A stretch of 64,000 bases of DNA. It comes from Oenococcus kitaharae (GTDB lineage Bacteria > Bacillota > Bacilli > Lactobacillales > Lactobacillaceae). Below the pieces are notes generated by a model. It worked only from the letters and a program-made list of their open reading frames with translations, did not search any database and was not told where the DNA came from. Both the position numbers and the translations under genes were made by a program. The stretch lies in the NCBI RefSeq assembly GCF_025758695.1, contig NZ_JANJQP010000004.1, forward strand, positions 1-64,000. Reading direction: 5' to 3'. Positions 17,160 to 25,954 of this stretch are shown here, one piece after another (the stretch's first letter is position 1; every line of letters begins with the position of its first letter).

Positions 17160-17909
17160 TTGGCAATTTTTAAGATATCTTTTTTTAGCGATTCACTCGG
17201 TATGAAAAGCACTGTTAATATTATTTTGCCTGACCACATCCAATCAACTTTATCAACATTGCTTTTGCTGCATGGTATGGGTGATGATGAGAATTCTTGG
17301 ATGGACAACACGTCTTTATCGCGTTATTTATTAAACAGACAGTTAGCCGTAATTATGCCGCGAGTTGATTTGAGTTATTATGCCAACCTACGATCTGGTG
17401 AGAAATATTTTGATTATGTTTCTGATGAATTATTGCAAAAAGCCTCGGAATGGTTTCCTTTAAAAAAAGATGTTGAGCACCGTTTCGTTGCCGGACTCTC
17501 AATGGGCGGATATGGTGCTTTAAAGTTAGTGCTAAACGAACCGAAGAAATTCAGTCGTGGATATGCATTGTCAGCAGTCACTGATTTGCTTGATCGATGG
17601 AATCAAGAGCCCAAACGTGATGATTGGTACGCAAATTTATTTGGCAGCAAAACAGATTTAAAAGGATCTACGAGTGACTTGATTTCAATTGTCAAACAAT
17701 GGCCCGTTGATAAAAAAAAGCCCCATATTTGGCAATCCTGCGGAACGGCTGACGCTTTCTTTCAGCAAAATGCAACTTTCCATCAGCTGCTAACCGAAAA
17801 GAAATTTCAAAGTGATTTTATTCCTGTTGACCAGGAAACACACCGATGGGAATTTTGGGACAAGCAAATTGTGCGGGTTATTGGCGACCTGGACCAATTT
17901 TTATCATAA
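17160..17909 (+). CDS. Esterase of the tributyrin esterase / esterase D type
   Basis: A 249-aa alpha/beta hydrolase. I choose the TTG at 17160, behind GGAAGGA, because it gives LAIFKISFFSDSLGM, the usual start of tributyrin esterases; an open frame runs 14 codons further up without homology. The nucleophile lies in GLSMGGYG, the oxyanion/first-strand motif in LLLHGMGDDE, and the likely acid and His in GTADAFF and ETHRWEFWD. It is last in the sugar operon, so it may deacetylate or de-esterify imported sugars; it could equally be a general carboxylesterase. Confidence 0.82.
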   Translation: MAIFKISFFSDSLGMKSTVNIILPDHIQSTLSTLLLLHGMGDDENSWMDNTSLSRYLLNRQLAVIMPRVDLSYYANLRSGEKYFDYVSDELLQKASEWFPLKKDVEHRFVAGLSMGGYGALKLVLNEPKKFSRGYALSAVTDLLDRWNQEPKRDDWYANLFGSKTDLKGSTSDLISIVKQWPVDKKKPHIWQSCGTADAFFQQNATFHQLLTEKKFQSDFIPVDQETHRWEFWDKQIVRVIGDLDQFLS

Positions 17910-17948
17910 TCGATTTAATATTTGTTAGATCACGATTTAAATTTCCAG

Positions 17949-17995
17949 AATCAAGAAAGTATTTTCTTAGCTGAAAAGATTTCTTGATTTTTTTG
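17949..17995 (+). terminator. Terminator after the oligosaccharide operon
   Basis: A 10-bp outer stem AATCAAGAAA (17949-17958) with TTTCTTGATT (17980-17989), with an inner pairing of GTATTTTC/GAAAAGAT type, followed by seven T residues. Confidence 0.75.
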
Positions 17996-18137
17996 TATTC
18001 GAGAAGTTATCTGCGCTTCTTTGACCGTAACACTGCCAATATAAATTGTGCATATTTTGCGTATCTAAGTTTTAACACTAAGAGACGCCAACCAAAAATG
18101 TTGACATAATATTTGTTTTACTAGAAGGAGAGTATAA

Positions 18138-18743
18138 ATGCTGATCCCAATTGTAATCATTCAATTGGAAAATCAATCAAGGATCTTCGAAAAAAGCGTC
18201 TGTCTGTTGAGAGCGCCCCTCTAAACAGTTTATAGCGAAAATGGATAAAATATTACTTTTATTATAAACCTGATTGTTGACATTTTTTTGTATTTCGATG
18301 TAAACAGGAGTAAAAGGAAAATACTTTTTTGGGTGATCTCTATTCAACGATAAAATCTAAGAAATAATTTCAGAAACAGATGCAACAAATTCCTCGTGTA
18401 AGACTTATGCAATAGCTATTGGCACTTCCTTAACAGGGTTTGGTCTCTGTTTTGGATTAGATCATTTCTAATTAGATGAGTCCTATTTGAAGTGTAAGGT
18501 TTTTACACCATCGTGCGGCAAAGTGCCACAGCTTACGTTCGCAAATCTTCATTTAAAAAATCAACAATTGTTTTAGCTAGTGAACCAACTAGCGCACTTG
18601 ATTTTTCAAACACACAGATTGTTATGCGTAGTCTTTGCTGTTTAACAGATATGGATAAAATTGTGATTGTGGCCACGCATGATAGCTTTGTGGCTGGACA
18701 AGCTGATCAGGTAATTGATGTTAGTCAATATAGCCCTCGTTAA
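18138..18743 (+). pseudogene. Degraded ABC transporter ATPase gene
   Basis: An ATG with AAGGAG and a TTGACA promoter box upstream opens a short frame (to about 18224) whose IQLENQSRIF resembles the first strand of an ABC ATPase. The next recognisable part is at 18513-18743: a broken signature region, a Walker B as VLASEPTSALD (Ser where Asp is usual), and the H-loop VATHDSF. Walker A and most of the middle are lost, and stops occur in all frames between. A hydrophobic scrap near 18400-18470 may be permease residue. It looks like a MacB-type exporter gene in decay. Confidence 0.7.
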
Positions 18744-18748
18744 CTATA

Positions 18749-18776
18749 AATGAGCACGAAAAGTGCTCATTTTTTC
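18749..18776. terminator. Bidirectional terminator between the pseudogene and ansA
   Basis: A 9-bp stem AATGAGCAC (18749-18757) with GTGCTCATT (18763-18771) around GAAAA, followed by T residues on the plus side. The last bases overlap the ansA stop region, so it serves the minus-strand gene too. Confidence 0.78.
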
Positions 18777-19759
18777 TATAGCTGATCTAAATCGTGGGCA
18801 ATGGGCGTTTGCATGATCTTTTTGATCTGAGATAAGTCTTGAGTTCGTGCCATGACCCACATGAGTTTGGCGACGATGGCTTCTGTATTCATGTCACCAG
18901 CCGTGATGCCACCAGCTTGTTCAACTCTTTGACCAACCTCATAAAGGTCGATATCTTGCCCTTCATTCATAATTTGAGTGGTAATAATTACCGGTAAGCC
19001 GGCTTGAGAAAGTTTTTCAACGCCTGCGACTAAATTCCGCCCCACGCTGGGTAAGCCGCCGTTTCCTAAGCTTTCAATAACAAGACCGGCTTTTTCTTGC
19101 TCGATAAAATCGAAAAATTTAACCGATAAGCCTGGAAATGCTCTGATGACATAGATGTTCGTATTGAGACCGGTCCTACTTGTGATAGGACCAGGATTAA
19201 AACTAGGCCGATAAAGAATTTTGAATTGCTGATTTTCGATCTGGGCAATCAAAGGGAAGTTAATTGAATCGAAAGCGTCAAAAGACTTTGATTTTACTTT
19301 AACCGCACGGGTGCCAGCAATGACACGGCCATCGAAGACAGCATAAACGCCTGGGAAGTCAATCGTGCGTGCTGCGAGTAAGGCATCATTGATGTTTTTC
19401 TTGGCATCCGTGTGTTCAAAGGTTAGAGGAATTTGCGATCCGGTGATAATAACGGGCTTTTCAAAATCACTGAGTAAATATGATAAGCCGGCAGCTGTGT
19501 AAGCCATTGTATCAGTGCCGTGGGTGATTAAATATGCATCAAAGTCAGGATGTGACCTAATCGTCTGGGACATTTTAATCCAATCTTCGGGCTGCATATT
19601 GGTCGAGTCTTTATCCATAAGCGGTATGAAGTCAATTGGCCCTTCGGCTGAATCAAAAAAAGCTGACAACTGGTTGATTGTCATACCAGGAGCCAAGCCA
19701 TTTTTATGTGCAGTAGAAACAATAGTCCCACCTGTAGCTAATACAAGAATTTTTTTCAT
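18776..19759 (-). CDS. ansA: L-asparaginase (type I, cytoplasmic)
   Basis: Hydrolyses asparagine to aspartate and ammonia. The 327-aa protein shows both catalytic threonine motifs: ATGGTI (about residues 8-13) and THGTDTM (about 89-95), plus the GNGG region near 230. No signal peptide, so cytoplasmic. It starts 5 nt after the stop of an amino-acid ABC transporter gene and is probably co-transcribed with it, which points to asparagine (or glutamine) as the imported substrate. No strong ribosome site is visible, consistent with translational coupling. Confidence 0.92.
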   Translation of the reverse strand: MKKILVLATGGTIVSTAHKNGLAPGMTINQLSAFFDSAEGPIDFIPLMDKDSTNMQPEDWIKMSQTIRSHPDFDAYLITHGTDTMAYTAAGLSYLLSDFEKPVIITGSQIPLTFEHTDAKKNINDALLAARTIDFPGVYAVFDGRVIAGTRAVKVKSKSFDAFDSINFPLIAQIENQQFKILYRPSFNPGPITSRTGLNTNIYVIRAFPGLSVKFFDFIEQEKAGLVIESLGNGGLPSVGRNLVAGVEKLSQAGLPVIITTQIMNEGQDIDLYEVGQRVEQAGGITAGDMNTEAIVAKLMWVMARTQDLSQIKKIMQTPIAHDLDQL

Positions 19760-19764
19760 AGGAA

Positions 19765-21219
19765 TTATGCTTTAACTTTAGATTGTACCCAGTTAGATAG
19801 CCAAGTAAGCAGCGTAATCATAACTAGGTACATTAAGGCAACAATCGCCCAAATTTGAAAGCCTTGCTGCGTTCTGGCAACGATCAAGTTACCGGTCTGA
19901 GTCAGTTCGACAATGCCGATTGCCTGCAGAATTGAGGTATCCTTCAAAGTAATAATAAATTGGTTAACAAAACTCGGCACCATAATTCGAATACCTTGCG
20001 GCATTACAATATGATACATCGACTGCCAGTATGTTAAACCGTTAGAACGCGCGGCTTCCATTTGCCCCTTGTCGACTGCCTCAAAACCGCCTCGGACAAA
20101 AGCCCCGGTATAGGCGCCCTCATTTAATGTCAGTGTGATAATACCTGCAATAAATGCTGGGATCTTAATATCCAGCACATGCGGAAGACCGATGTAGATA
20201 AAGAAAGCCAGTACGAGTAACGGCAACCCGCGGAAAATATAAATCACAGTTTTTGAAAACGCACGTAAAATTTTTAGTTCTGCGACACCACAGACGCCGA
20301 GCAGGACTCCCCAAATTGAAGCCAGAATAATACCGACAACTGTTAACTGAATCGTTTTAATAATGCCACTGAGAAAACCGGGCCAATTAGATACTAGTAA
20401 GGACCAAATACCGGAAGACTTGGCATCACTAGCCGAGTTGCCGGAATAATGCTTTTGACTTTGGCCAAGATATTTCTTCACGATACGGTCATAGGTACCA
20501 TCTTTTTGGATCGCGACTAGGCCCTTATTGAAAGCACGCAATAAAGCACGATTTTTACCTTTTTTAACAGCAAATCCATACCAGCCGGCATTGGCTACTT
20601 TGCTGCTGGGAATTCTTAATTCAAGCCCATTTTTGATCGCATACTGCATAACCGGCAAGTCTTCAAAAGTAGCTGCCGAATTACCGACAACCACATCGTT
20701 ATACATCGTGTTGGAATCATTAAAATAACTAACTTTAAAACCGTATTTCTTTTGAATACTTTTGGCGTAATCAGCTGAAGCGGTACCTGTTTTCAATGCA
20801 ACTGTTTGACCGCGTAGCTGAGACAAATTTTTAATTTTCGATTTGCTAGAAACAGCCCACACAACACCTGTCCGATAATAAGGGCGGCTGAAATCGTAGA
20901 CTTTCTGTCTTTCTGGCGTGATGCTCATGCCGGCGATAATAGCGTCCATCTGTCCGGAAAGTACCATTTGTGCGCCGGAGTTAAAGGAAATGGGCTTCAA
21001 ATTCATGGCAAATCCCTCGCGTTTTGCGATAGTACGGATGATTTCGACATCAATCCCGGTATACTGCCCGTTTTCTTTTTGAAATTCAAAAGGTGGGTAG
21101 GTGACATCCGTCGTAATATTATATGTCGTTTTCTTGGCGTCCGCAGCAGAGAATACAGAGGGAACGAACATCGTAAAAATAAGTAAAAAGCTGAATGATC
21201 TAGTCAAAAATTTAAACAT
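19765..21219 (-). CDS. Amino-acid ABC transporter: binding protein fused to permease
   Basis: A 484-aa fusion. A signal/anchor segment (about 1-28) precedes a polar amino-acid binding domain (about 32-255, with VTYPPFEF and PERQKVYDFSRPYY), then a HisM/GlnP-type permease domain (about 275-484) with five or so membrane segments and the EAA-like loop GQMEAARSNGLTYWQSMYHIVMPQ. This matches the GlnP architecture of lactic acid bacteria. No matching ATPase (GlnQ) gene adjoins it; the nearby ATPase at 21378 belongs to another family. The downstream asparaginase suggests asparagine/glutamine uptake. Confidence 0.9.
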   Translation of the reverse strand: MFKFLTRSFSFLLIFTMFVPSVFSAADAKKTTYNITTDVTYPPFEFQKENGQYTGIDVEIIRTIAKREGFAMNLKPISFNSGAQMVLSGQMDAIIAGMSITPERQKVYDFSRPYYRTGVVWAVSSKSKIKNLSQLRGQTVALKTGTASADYAKSIQKKYGFKVSYFNDSNTMYNDVVVGNSAATFEDLPVMQYAIKNGLELRIPSSKVANAGWYGFAVKKGKNRALLRAFNKGLVAIQKDGTYDRIVKKYLGQSQKHYSGNSASDAKSSGIWSLLVSNWPGFLSGIIKTIQLTVVGIILASIWGVLLGVCGVAELKILRAFSKTVIYIFRGLPLLVLAFFIYIGLPHVLDIKIPAFIAGIITLTLNEGAYTGAFVRGGFEAVDKGQMEAARSNGLTYWQSMYHIVMPQGIRIMVPSFVNQFIITLKDTSILQAIGIVELTQTGNLIVARTQQGFQIWAIVALMYLVMITLLTWLSNWVQSKVKA

Positions 21220-21377
21220 CTTACACGTTACGGTAACATGAAAAAATGCTGAAATGATTGAAATGTCAGCTTTCTTAACAAAATATGAAAAAATGCGAAT
21301 GATGCTCGCGAAATCGTGAAAAAAATACTTTTTAAGGGTACTTTTTGTCTGACTCGACGACTGGTAGAATGTTCCGG

Positions 21378-22031
21378 ATGACAGAAATTAACTTAAAACA
21401 GGTATCACTTTCATTGGCCGGAAAACCAGTTTTAAATGCGATTGATTTATCGGTGGAAAAAGGGCAGTGGATCACACTTACCGGTCCGTCCGGGTCTGGA
21501 AAATCGACGATTTTAAAGCTGATTGCCAATCTGATTAATCCAGACTCTGGAATCATTTTTTTTCAAGAAAAAAATATTCAAGAACTCGATCCGATTAATT
21601 ATCGTCGGCAAGTGAGCTATGCGGTTCAGTCGGCGCAGTTATTCGGCAAAACTGTCAAGGATAATCTAGACTTTCCTTACTTGATTAGAAAAAAGGCGAT
21701 TGATGAAAAACATGAGAAATCTTTATTGACAGCTTTTGATTTACCCGAAGATTTTTTGTACAAATCTGTTTTAGATATCTCGGGCGGCCAGCGGCAGCGC
21801 GTCGCCTTGGCCAGAAATTTTGTTTTTCCACCACAGGTATTATTGCTGGATGAAGTGACAACCGGCTTGGACGAATTAACCAAAAAAATTGTCCGCCAAG
21901 TAATCGAAGATAACAATCACAGAGGACTGACCCTGATCGAAGTGACGCACGAAGCTGAAGATCTCAGCGAAGCAAAGAAAATTTATATCGTTGATAAAGG
22001 CAGGATTCAGCAGGAGACCGCTCATGAATAA
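21378..22031 (+). CDS. ABC ATPase, FetA/YbbL-like
   Basis: A 217-aa single ATPase domain with Walker A GPSGSGKST, signature ISGGQRQRVALAR, Walker B VLLLDEVTTGLD and H-loop THEAE. Paired with a FetB-type membrane protein whose ATG overlaps its end, it resembles the FetAB system implicated in iron export and oxidative stress in E. coli; substrate here is unknown. I start at the third in-frame ATG (21378), giving MTEINLKQV. There is no Shine-Dalgarno; an extended -10 (TGGTAGAAT) ends 7 nt before this ATG, so a leaderless transcript is likely. Confidence 0.82.
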   Translation: MTEINLKQVSLSLAGKPVLNAIDLSVEKGQWITLTGPSGSGKSTILKLIANLINPDSGIIFFQEKNIQELDPINYRRQVSYAVQSAQLFGKTVKDNLDFPYLIRKKAIDEKHEKSLLTAFDLPEDFLYKSVLDISGGQRQRVALARNFVFPPQVLLLDEVTTGLDELTKKIVRQVIEDNNHRGLTLIEVTHEAEDLSEAKKIYIVDKGRIQQETAHE

Positions 22032-22803
22032 TTTGAATATTTCTAATACGACACTGGCTTTGGTGGCCAGTTTGGTGGTGGTTTCATTACTGATTTCCTA
22101 TAAACAGAAATTAGGGATTGTCAAAGAAACAGCAATTGCGGTCTTGCGTGCCGTAGTTCAGTTGGTGGTCGTCGGCTTTGTTTTACAGTATATTTTCGAT
22201 GCTAAAGAGTGGTTTTTAACTTTAGCTATGTATCTGGTTATTATTTTTAATGCCGCTTATAATGCTGGTAAAAGAGCTAGCGACCTGTCCCGATGGTCGG
22301 CTTTTTCGATTAGTTTTGTTTCCTTGATTGTGTCGGTTTCAATTACGATGACAATTTTGGTAACCAGCGGTGCTATTGAATTTAAGGCAATGCAGGTGGT
22401 ACCGATTTCCGGCATGCTGGCTAATAATACGCTGGCTGCCTTGGGGCTGGTCTATCGCAATATGCACCAGCAATATAATGACCTGCACGAACAAGTGGTG
22501 GAACGTCTGGCATTAGGCGCATCGATTAGAGATGCAAGCTATGAAATTTATAGAAACGCATTACGGCTTGGCATGCAGCCGCAAATTGATACAGCTAAAA
22601 CATTAGGTATCGTTAGTTTGCCTGGCATGATGTCCGGTTTGATCTTTGCTGGTGTTTCGCCAGTATCGGCAATTAAATATCAGATCATGGTGACATTCAT
22701 GCTGCTTGGGTCCACAGGTATTAGTTGTTTGATGGCTACTTTCATGACTTATCGCAAATACTTTAATAACCGCGCCCAACTTGTGGGAGCACGTCATAAT
22801 TAG
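22024..22803 (+). CDS. FetB/YbbM (UPF0014) family membrane transporter subunit
   Basis: A 259-aa membrane protein with about seven hydrophobic segments. Family-typical stretches are the cytoplasmic RLALGASIRDASYEI loop and LPGMMSGLIFAGVSPVSAIKYQIMV. It overlaps the ATPase gene by 8 nt, so the two are translated together. UPF0014 proteins act as the membrane part of the FetAB iron exporter. A terminator-like hairpin follows at 22824. Confidence 0.85.
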   Translation: MNNLNISNTTLALVASLVVVSLLISYKQKLGIVKETAIAVLRAVVQLVVVGFVLQYIFDAKEWFLTLAMYLVIIFNAAYNAGKRASDLSRWSAFSISFVSLIVSVSITMTILVTSGAIEFKAMQVVPISGMLANNTLAALGLVYRNMHQQYNDLHEQVVERLALGASIRDASYEIYRNALRLGMQPQIDTAKTLGIVSLPGMMSGLIFAGVSPVSAIKYQIMVTFMLLGSTGISCLMATFMTYRKYFNNRAQLVGARHN

Positions 22804-22823
22804 TGACTAACTGATTAGCACTT

Positions 22824-22852
22824 AAAAACTACGTTTGATTGCGCAGTTTTTT
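22824..22852 (+). terminator. Intrinsic terminator after fetAB-like genes
   Basis: AAAAACTACG (22825-22834) pairs with CGCAGTTTTT (about 22842-22851) with one mismatch, followed by T residues. Confidence 0.6.
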
Positions 22853-22901
22853 ATTGGCCTTGATGAGGGGATGTTTAAATTTATGACTTGATTTTGGCAA
22901 C

Positions 22902-22922
22902 TGTACTATGTAACATAGTACA
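22902..22922. promoter_or_regulatory. Perfect palindromic operator for the GntR regulator
   Basis: Arms TGTACTATG (22902-22910) and CATAGTACA (22914-22922) flank a 3-bp centre TAA; all nine pairs match. It lies 22 nt before the first gene of the operon that encodes a YtrA-type GntR protein at 24700. GntR/YtrA repressors normally autoregulate from such sites, so this is very probably the operator. Confidence 0.8.
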
Positions 22923-22943
22923 TATCACATTTTGGGAGGCAAA

Positions 22944-23870
22944 ATGCTCGAAAACACGGCAAAATTGTTAACGGTTAAGGATATAAACAAGTCGTTTGGT
23001 CAACGCCAGGTTCTTTTTCAGGTCTCTTTTGATATCAAGCCAGGCCGCATTGTTGGTTTAATCGGCCCTAATGGTGCTGGGAAAACAACGATCATGAAAT
23101 CGATCGCCGGACTTACTTCCTATCAAGGAGAAATTGAGATAGACGGTCAAAAGGTTTCAAAGACACACACGACACCATTGAAAAAAGTGGGCTCTTTGAT
23201 TGAAACGCCAGGAATTTATCCATATATGTCCGGTTATAATAATTTGAAATTATATGCAGGACACACTTCGGCTGAAGATTTGGGGAAGATCATGGAACAG
23301 ACTATGATTACTGATTTTGCCAATCGTAAAGCAAAAAAATATTCATTGGGCATGAAACAGCGTTTGGGTGTTGCAATTGCGATGCTTGATCATCCCGAAC
23401 TGGTTATTTTAGATGAGCCTATGAATGGGTTGGATCCTGAATCGGTTCATTCGATGAGGCAATTGCTGCGCGGTTTAGCAGATAATGGTGTGTCGGTGCT
23501 CATCAGTTCGCATATTTTAAGCGAATTGGAGCTTGTAGCTGACGATTTGGTCGTCGTTAATCATGGCCATATTCTTTTTAATGGCACAAAAGACGAATTT
23601 TTTGCTAGCCAGGCTGCTAAAAGCGGCCATGGTACTCGTATTTTAATCAAGACAGGTGATGACCAAAAAGCCGCGGGTATTTTAGAATCCTTAGGTTTTC
23701 AAACCGATCACGAAGGTAAACAGATGGGTGTTTATACGGATGACCAGCACGATTTGAATAAAATGCTTCAGCAATTAGTCATGAACAAAATTGAAATTAA
23801 GAGTGTCAGTGAAGAAAAACAGCATTTGGAAGATTCCTTTATTGACTTGATCAAAGGGGGAGACAAATAA
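22944..23870 (+). CDS. ABC transporter ATPase (BcrA-like)
   Basis: A 308-aa ATPase with Walker A GPNGAGKTT, signature YSLGMKQRLGVAIAML, Walker B LVILDEPMNGLD, and a C-terminal extension of about 80 residues typical of drug/bacitracin-type exporters. GGGAGG precedes the ATG at 22944; an in-frame TTG four codons earlier overlaps the ribosome site and is less likely. Its membrane partner begins at its stop codon. First gene of a six-gene operon under the GntR operator. Confidence 0.9.
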   Translation: MLENTAKLLTVKDINKSFGQRQVLFQVSFDIKPGRIVGLIGPNGAGKTTIMKSIAGLTSYQGEIEIDGQKVSKTHTTPLKKVGSLIETPGIYPYMSGYNNLKLYAGHTSAEDLGKIMEQTMITDFANRKAKKYSLGMKQRLGVAIAMLDHPELVILDEPMNGLDPESVHSMRQLLRGLADNGVSVLISSHILSELELVADDLVVVNHGHILFNGTKDEFFASQAAKSGHGTRILIKTGDDQKAAGILESLGFQTDHEGKQMGVYTDDQHDLNKMLQQLVMNKIEIKSVSEEKQHLEDSFIDLIKGGDK

Positions 23871-24682
23871 TGCAAGCAATTCGACAGGAGTTTTTTAAAT
23901 CATTTCATAGACTTAATTATTTAGTGTTCAGCCTCATAACTTTGGTAATTCCTTTTGTGGGCGGTATTGCATATCTGATCAGAGATCACGCGCATGCAGA
24001 AGCAGATTTCGTCATGCATCATGGATACTATGACTCGTTTATTTTCATTTTTATGCTGGTCTCTTTCGGATCAATTTTGGCTGAAGAATTTCAGTTCGAC
24101 ACAATCAAAGTGATCGCATCACGTGGCAATTCCCGGCGTTTGATCTTTTCTGCAAAAGTAATAAAACTAATTTTTGATTATTGTTTCTGGTTTTTTATTG
24201 CAACTGCATCTTACTTATTGAGCTGGCTGGTTGAATTTGGCGGCACGCATTTTGGCCAAGCAATTAGTTTAGGAAACAAAGGTTATTATTTTGCAGCTAA
24301 CGGCAAACCAAGTGAATTTACCTTTCTCTGGCAAAATTTTGTTACGAATCTGCTTTATATCTTTTTGATTGGTTCGATTACTTTGATGATTTCTAGTTTC
24401 TTAAAATCGAATGCGATCGCAATTGCTTCAGCTTTTATTATCTGGTTGGCAGGACAAATTATCAGTGCTCTATTAATGAATTTGTTTTATAAGCAGCTGC
24501 CTTTGATCAAATGGAACCCATTTAATGTCAATACCTATATTGCTGGTCAAGCCTTCAGCGACTCAAAAGCACTAACGCTGCTATCACACTTAAGCCAACC
24601 AGAAATTATTATTGCATCACTTGTTTGGACCGGTATTTTTCTTGCTATTGCTGGTATTGTTTTCAATAGACGTAATCTGTGA
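23870..24682 (+). CDS. ABC-2 type permease
   Basis: A 270-aa membrane protein with about six hydrophobic segments and the ABC-2 feature of a loop after the second segment (EEFQFDTIKVIASRGNSR) that contacts the ATPase. The ATG overlaps the stop of the ATPase gene (TAATG). Likely exports a drug, peptide or lipid-linked compound together with the 22944 ATPase. Substrate unknown. Confidence 0.85.
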   Translation: MQAIRQEFFKSFHRLNYLVFSLITLVIPFVGGIAYLIRDHAHAEADFVMHHGYYDSFIFIFMLVSFGSILAEEFQFDTIKVIASRGNSRRLIFSAKVIKLIFDYCFWFFIATASYLLSWLVEFGGTHFGQAISLGNKGYYFAANGKPSEFTFLWQNFVTNLLYIFLIGSITLMISSFLKSNAIAIASAFIIWLAGQIISALLMNLFYKQLPLIKWNPFNVNTYIAGQAFSDSKALTLLSHLSQPEIIIASLVWTGIFLAIAGIVFNRRNL

Positions 24683-24699
24683 TTTTTTGAGGTGGCTAT

Positions 24700-25071
24700 A
24701 TGGCAATAAGCGGTAAAAAGCCAATATACCTGCAGTTAGTCGATCGAATTAAAAATGAGGTTGCGACAGATATTTTATCAGCCAATGATCAGCTTCCTTC
24801 AGTTCGTGAAATGGCCTTGCAGGAGAGAATCAATCCAAATACGGTCGCAAAGGCGTATAAGGAATTAGAGCGGCAGGAAGTGATTAAGACACTAACTGGC
24901 AAAGGCACTTTTGTTACGGGCAACACGCAAAATGTCAAGAATCTGAATCAGAACCAACTATTTTCAGAATTGTCTTCTTCTGTTGACCAATTATTAAAAA
25001 ATGGCGTAACGCGTAAGCAGATAGAACAATTTGTTGATGATTTGTTTGGAGGAAAAAATGCTAAAAATTGA
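24700..25071 (+). CDS. GntR-family regulator, YtrA subfamily
   Basis: A 123-aa protein: winged helix-turn-helix (about 8-75, with PIYLQLVDRIKNEV, LPSVREMALQERINPNTVAKAYKELE and GKGTFV) and only a short helical tail, the mark of the YtrA subfamily. Such proteins regulate ABC transporter operons induced by cell-wall antibiotics in Bacillus. It lies between two ABC modules and overlaps the next gene by 14 nt. The palindrome at 22902-22922 is its likely binding site. Confidence 0.9.
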   Translation: MAISGKKPIYLQLVDRIKNEVATDILSANDQLPSVREMALQERINPNTVAKAYKELERQEVIKTLTGKGTFVTGNTQNVKNLNQNQLFSELSSSVDQLLKNGVTRKQIEQFVDDLFGGKNAKN

Positions 25072-25951
25072 AAATTTGACAAAAAAGCTGGAAAACAAGT
25101 TGGTCATTGACCATGTCACTTTCTCAATGCAGACCGGTCAGATTGTCGGATTGGTTGGCCGAAATGGAGTTGGTAAAACAACTCTTTTTCGCTTATTATC
25201 AGGAGAATATCTGTCAGATTCAGGCGGAGTTTCTAGCGATGATGCAGAAAATGCACGAACACAAATCTTCTATCTTGATGCCCCTGATAATTTCACCAAC
25301 GCTTATTCTGCTGCGCAACTGGCCAGAATCTTTAAAGTAAGTTATCCCAAATTAGATGTTGAATGGTTTGAAAGCCTGGTTAGGACGAATAACCTGCCTT
25401 TGCATAAAAAGATGTCGAGTTTATCAAAGGGACAGCGTGGCCTTATTTTGGTGATTGCTGCCATCACAAGCAAAGCAAGGTATATTTTTTTAGATGAACC
25501 CCTGGACGGGCTGGATTTAATTGTACGTGATCAAGTCACGCAAATGCTGATTTCGGCCGTTTCAGATAATCAGACAGGCATTATGCTGGCTTCGCATAAT
25601 TTAAGAGAACTTGATACGATTGCTGATCGGATTATCTTGATTAAAGAGGGTCGAATCGAAAAGGATTATTTGCCCGGTGAAGAATTAGAGACGGCAAATG
25701 TTGCCAAAATGCAGATGGTCATTGAAGGCGCTCTGCCTAAAGTTGTCATTGAATGCGGTCATATTCTGGAAAAACGCGGCCACTTATATGTTGTGCTGTT
25801 TAAAGATTACGACAGTAAAATGGCAGCGCGCATCAAGCGAAGCAAAGCCAAATATATTGAAGAGTTACCAGTTAACTCAGATGATATTTTCCGAGCGACC
25901 TTTGATGAGGATTATCGCCTGCGTCAGGCAATGCCTAAAGGGAGGCAGTGA
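25058..25951 (+). CDS. ABC transporter ATPase (YtrB-like)
   Basis: A 297-aa ATPase with Walker A GRNGVGKTT, signature SLSKGQRGLILVIAA (the second position of the signature is degenerate), Walker B YIFLDEPLDGLD and H-loop ASHNL. Start at 25058, behind GGAGG inside the end of the GntR gene, so it is translationally coupled. The C-terminal ~90 residues are a YtrB-type extension. Works with the membrane protein at 25955. Confidence 0.88.
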   Translation: MLKIENLTKKLENKLVIDHVTFSMQTGQIVGLVGRNGVGKTTLFRLLSGEYLSDSGGVSSDDAENARTQIFYLDAPDNFTNAYSAAQLARIFKVSYPKLDVEWFESLVRTNNLPLHKKMSSLSKGQRGLILVIAAITSKARYIFLDEPLDGLDLIVRDQVTQMLISAVSDNQTGIMLASHNLRELDTIADRIILIKEGRIEKDYLPGEELETANVAKMQMVIEGALPKVVIECGHILEKRGHLYVVLFKDYDSKMAARIKRSKAKYIEELPVNSDDIFRATFDEDYRLRQAMPKGRQ

Positions 25952-25954
25952 TTT

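Noticed and set aside
21227-21237. GTTACGGTAAC palindrome before the amino-acid transporter gene
   Set aside because: Only 5-bp arms, no linked regulator and no repeat of the site; too weak to call an operator.
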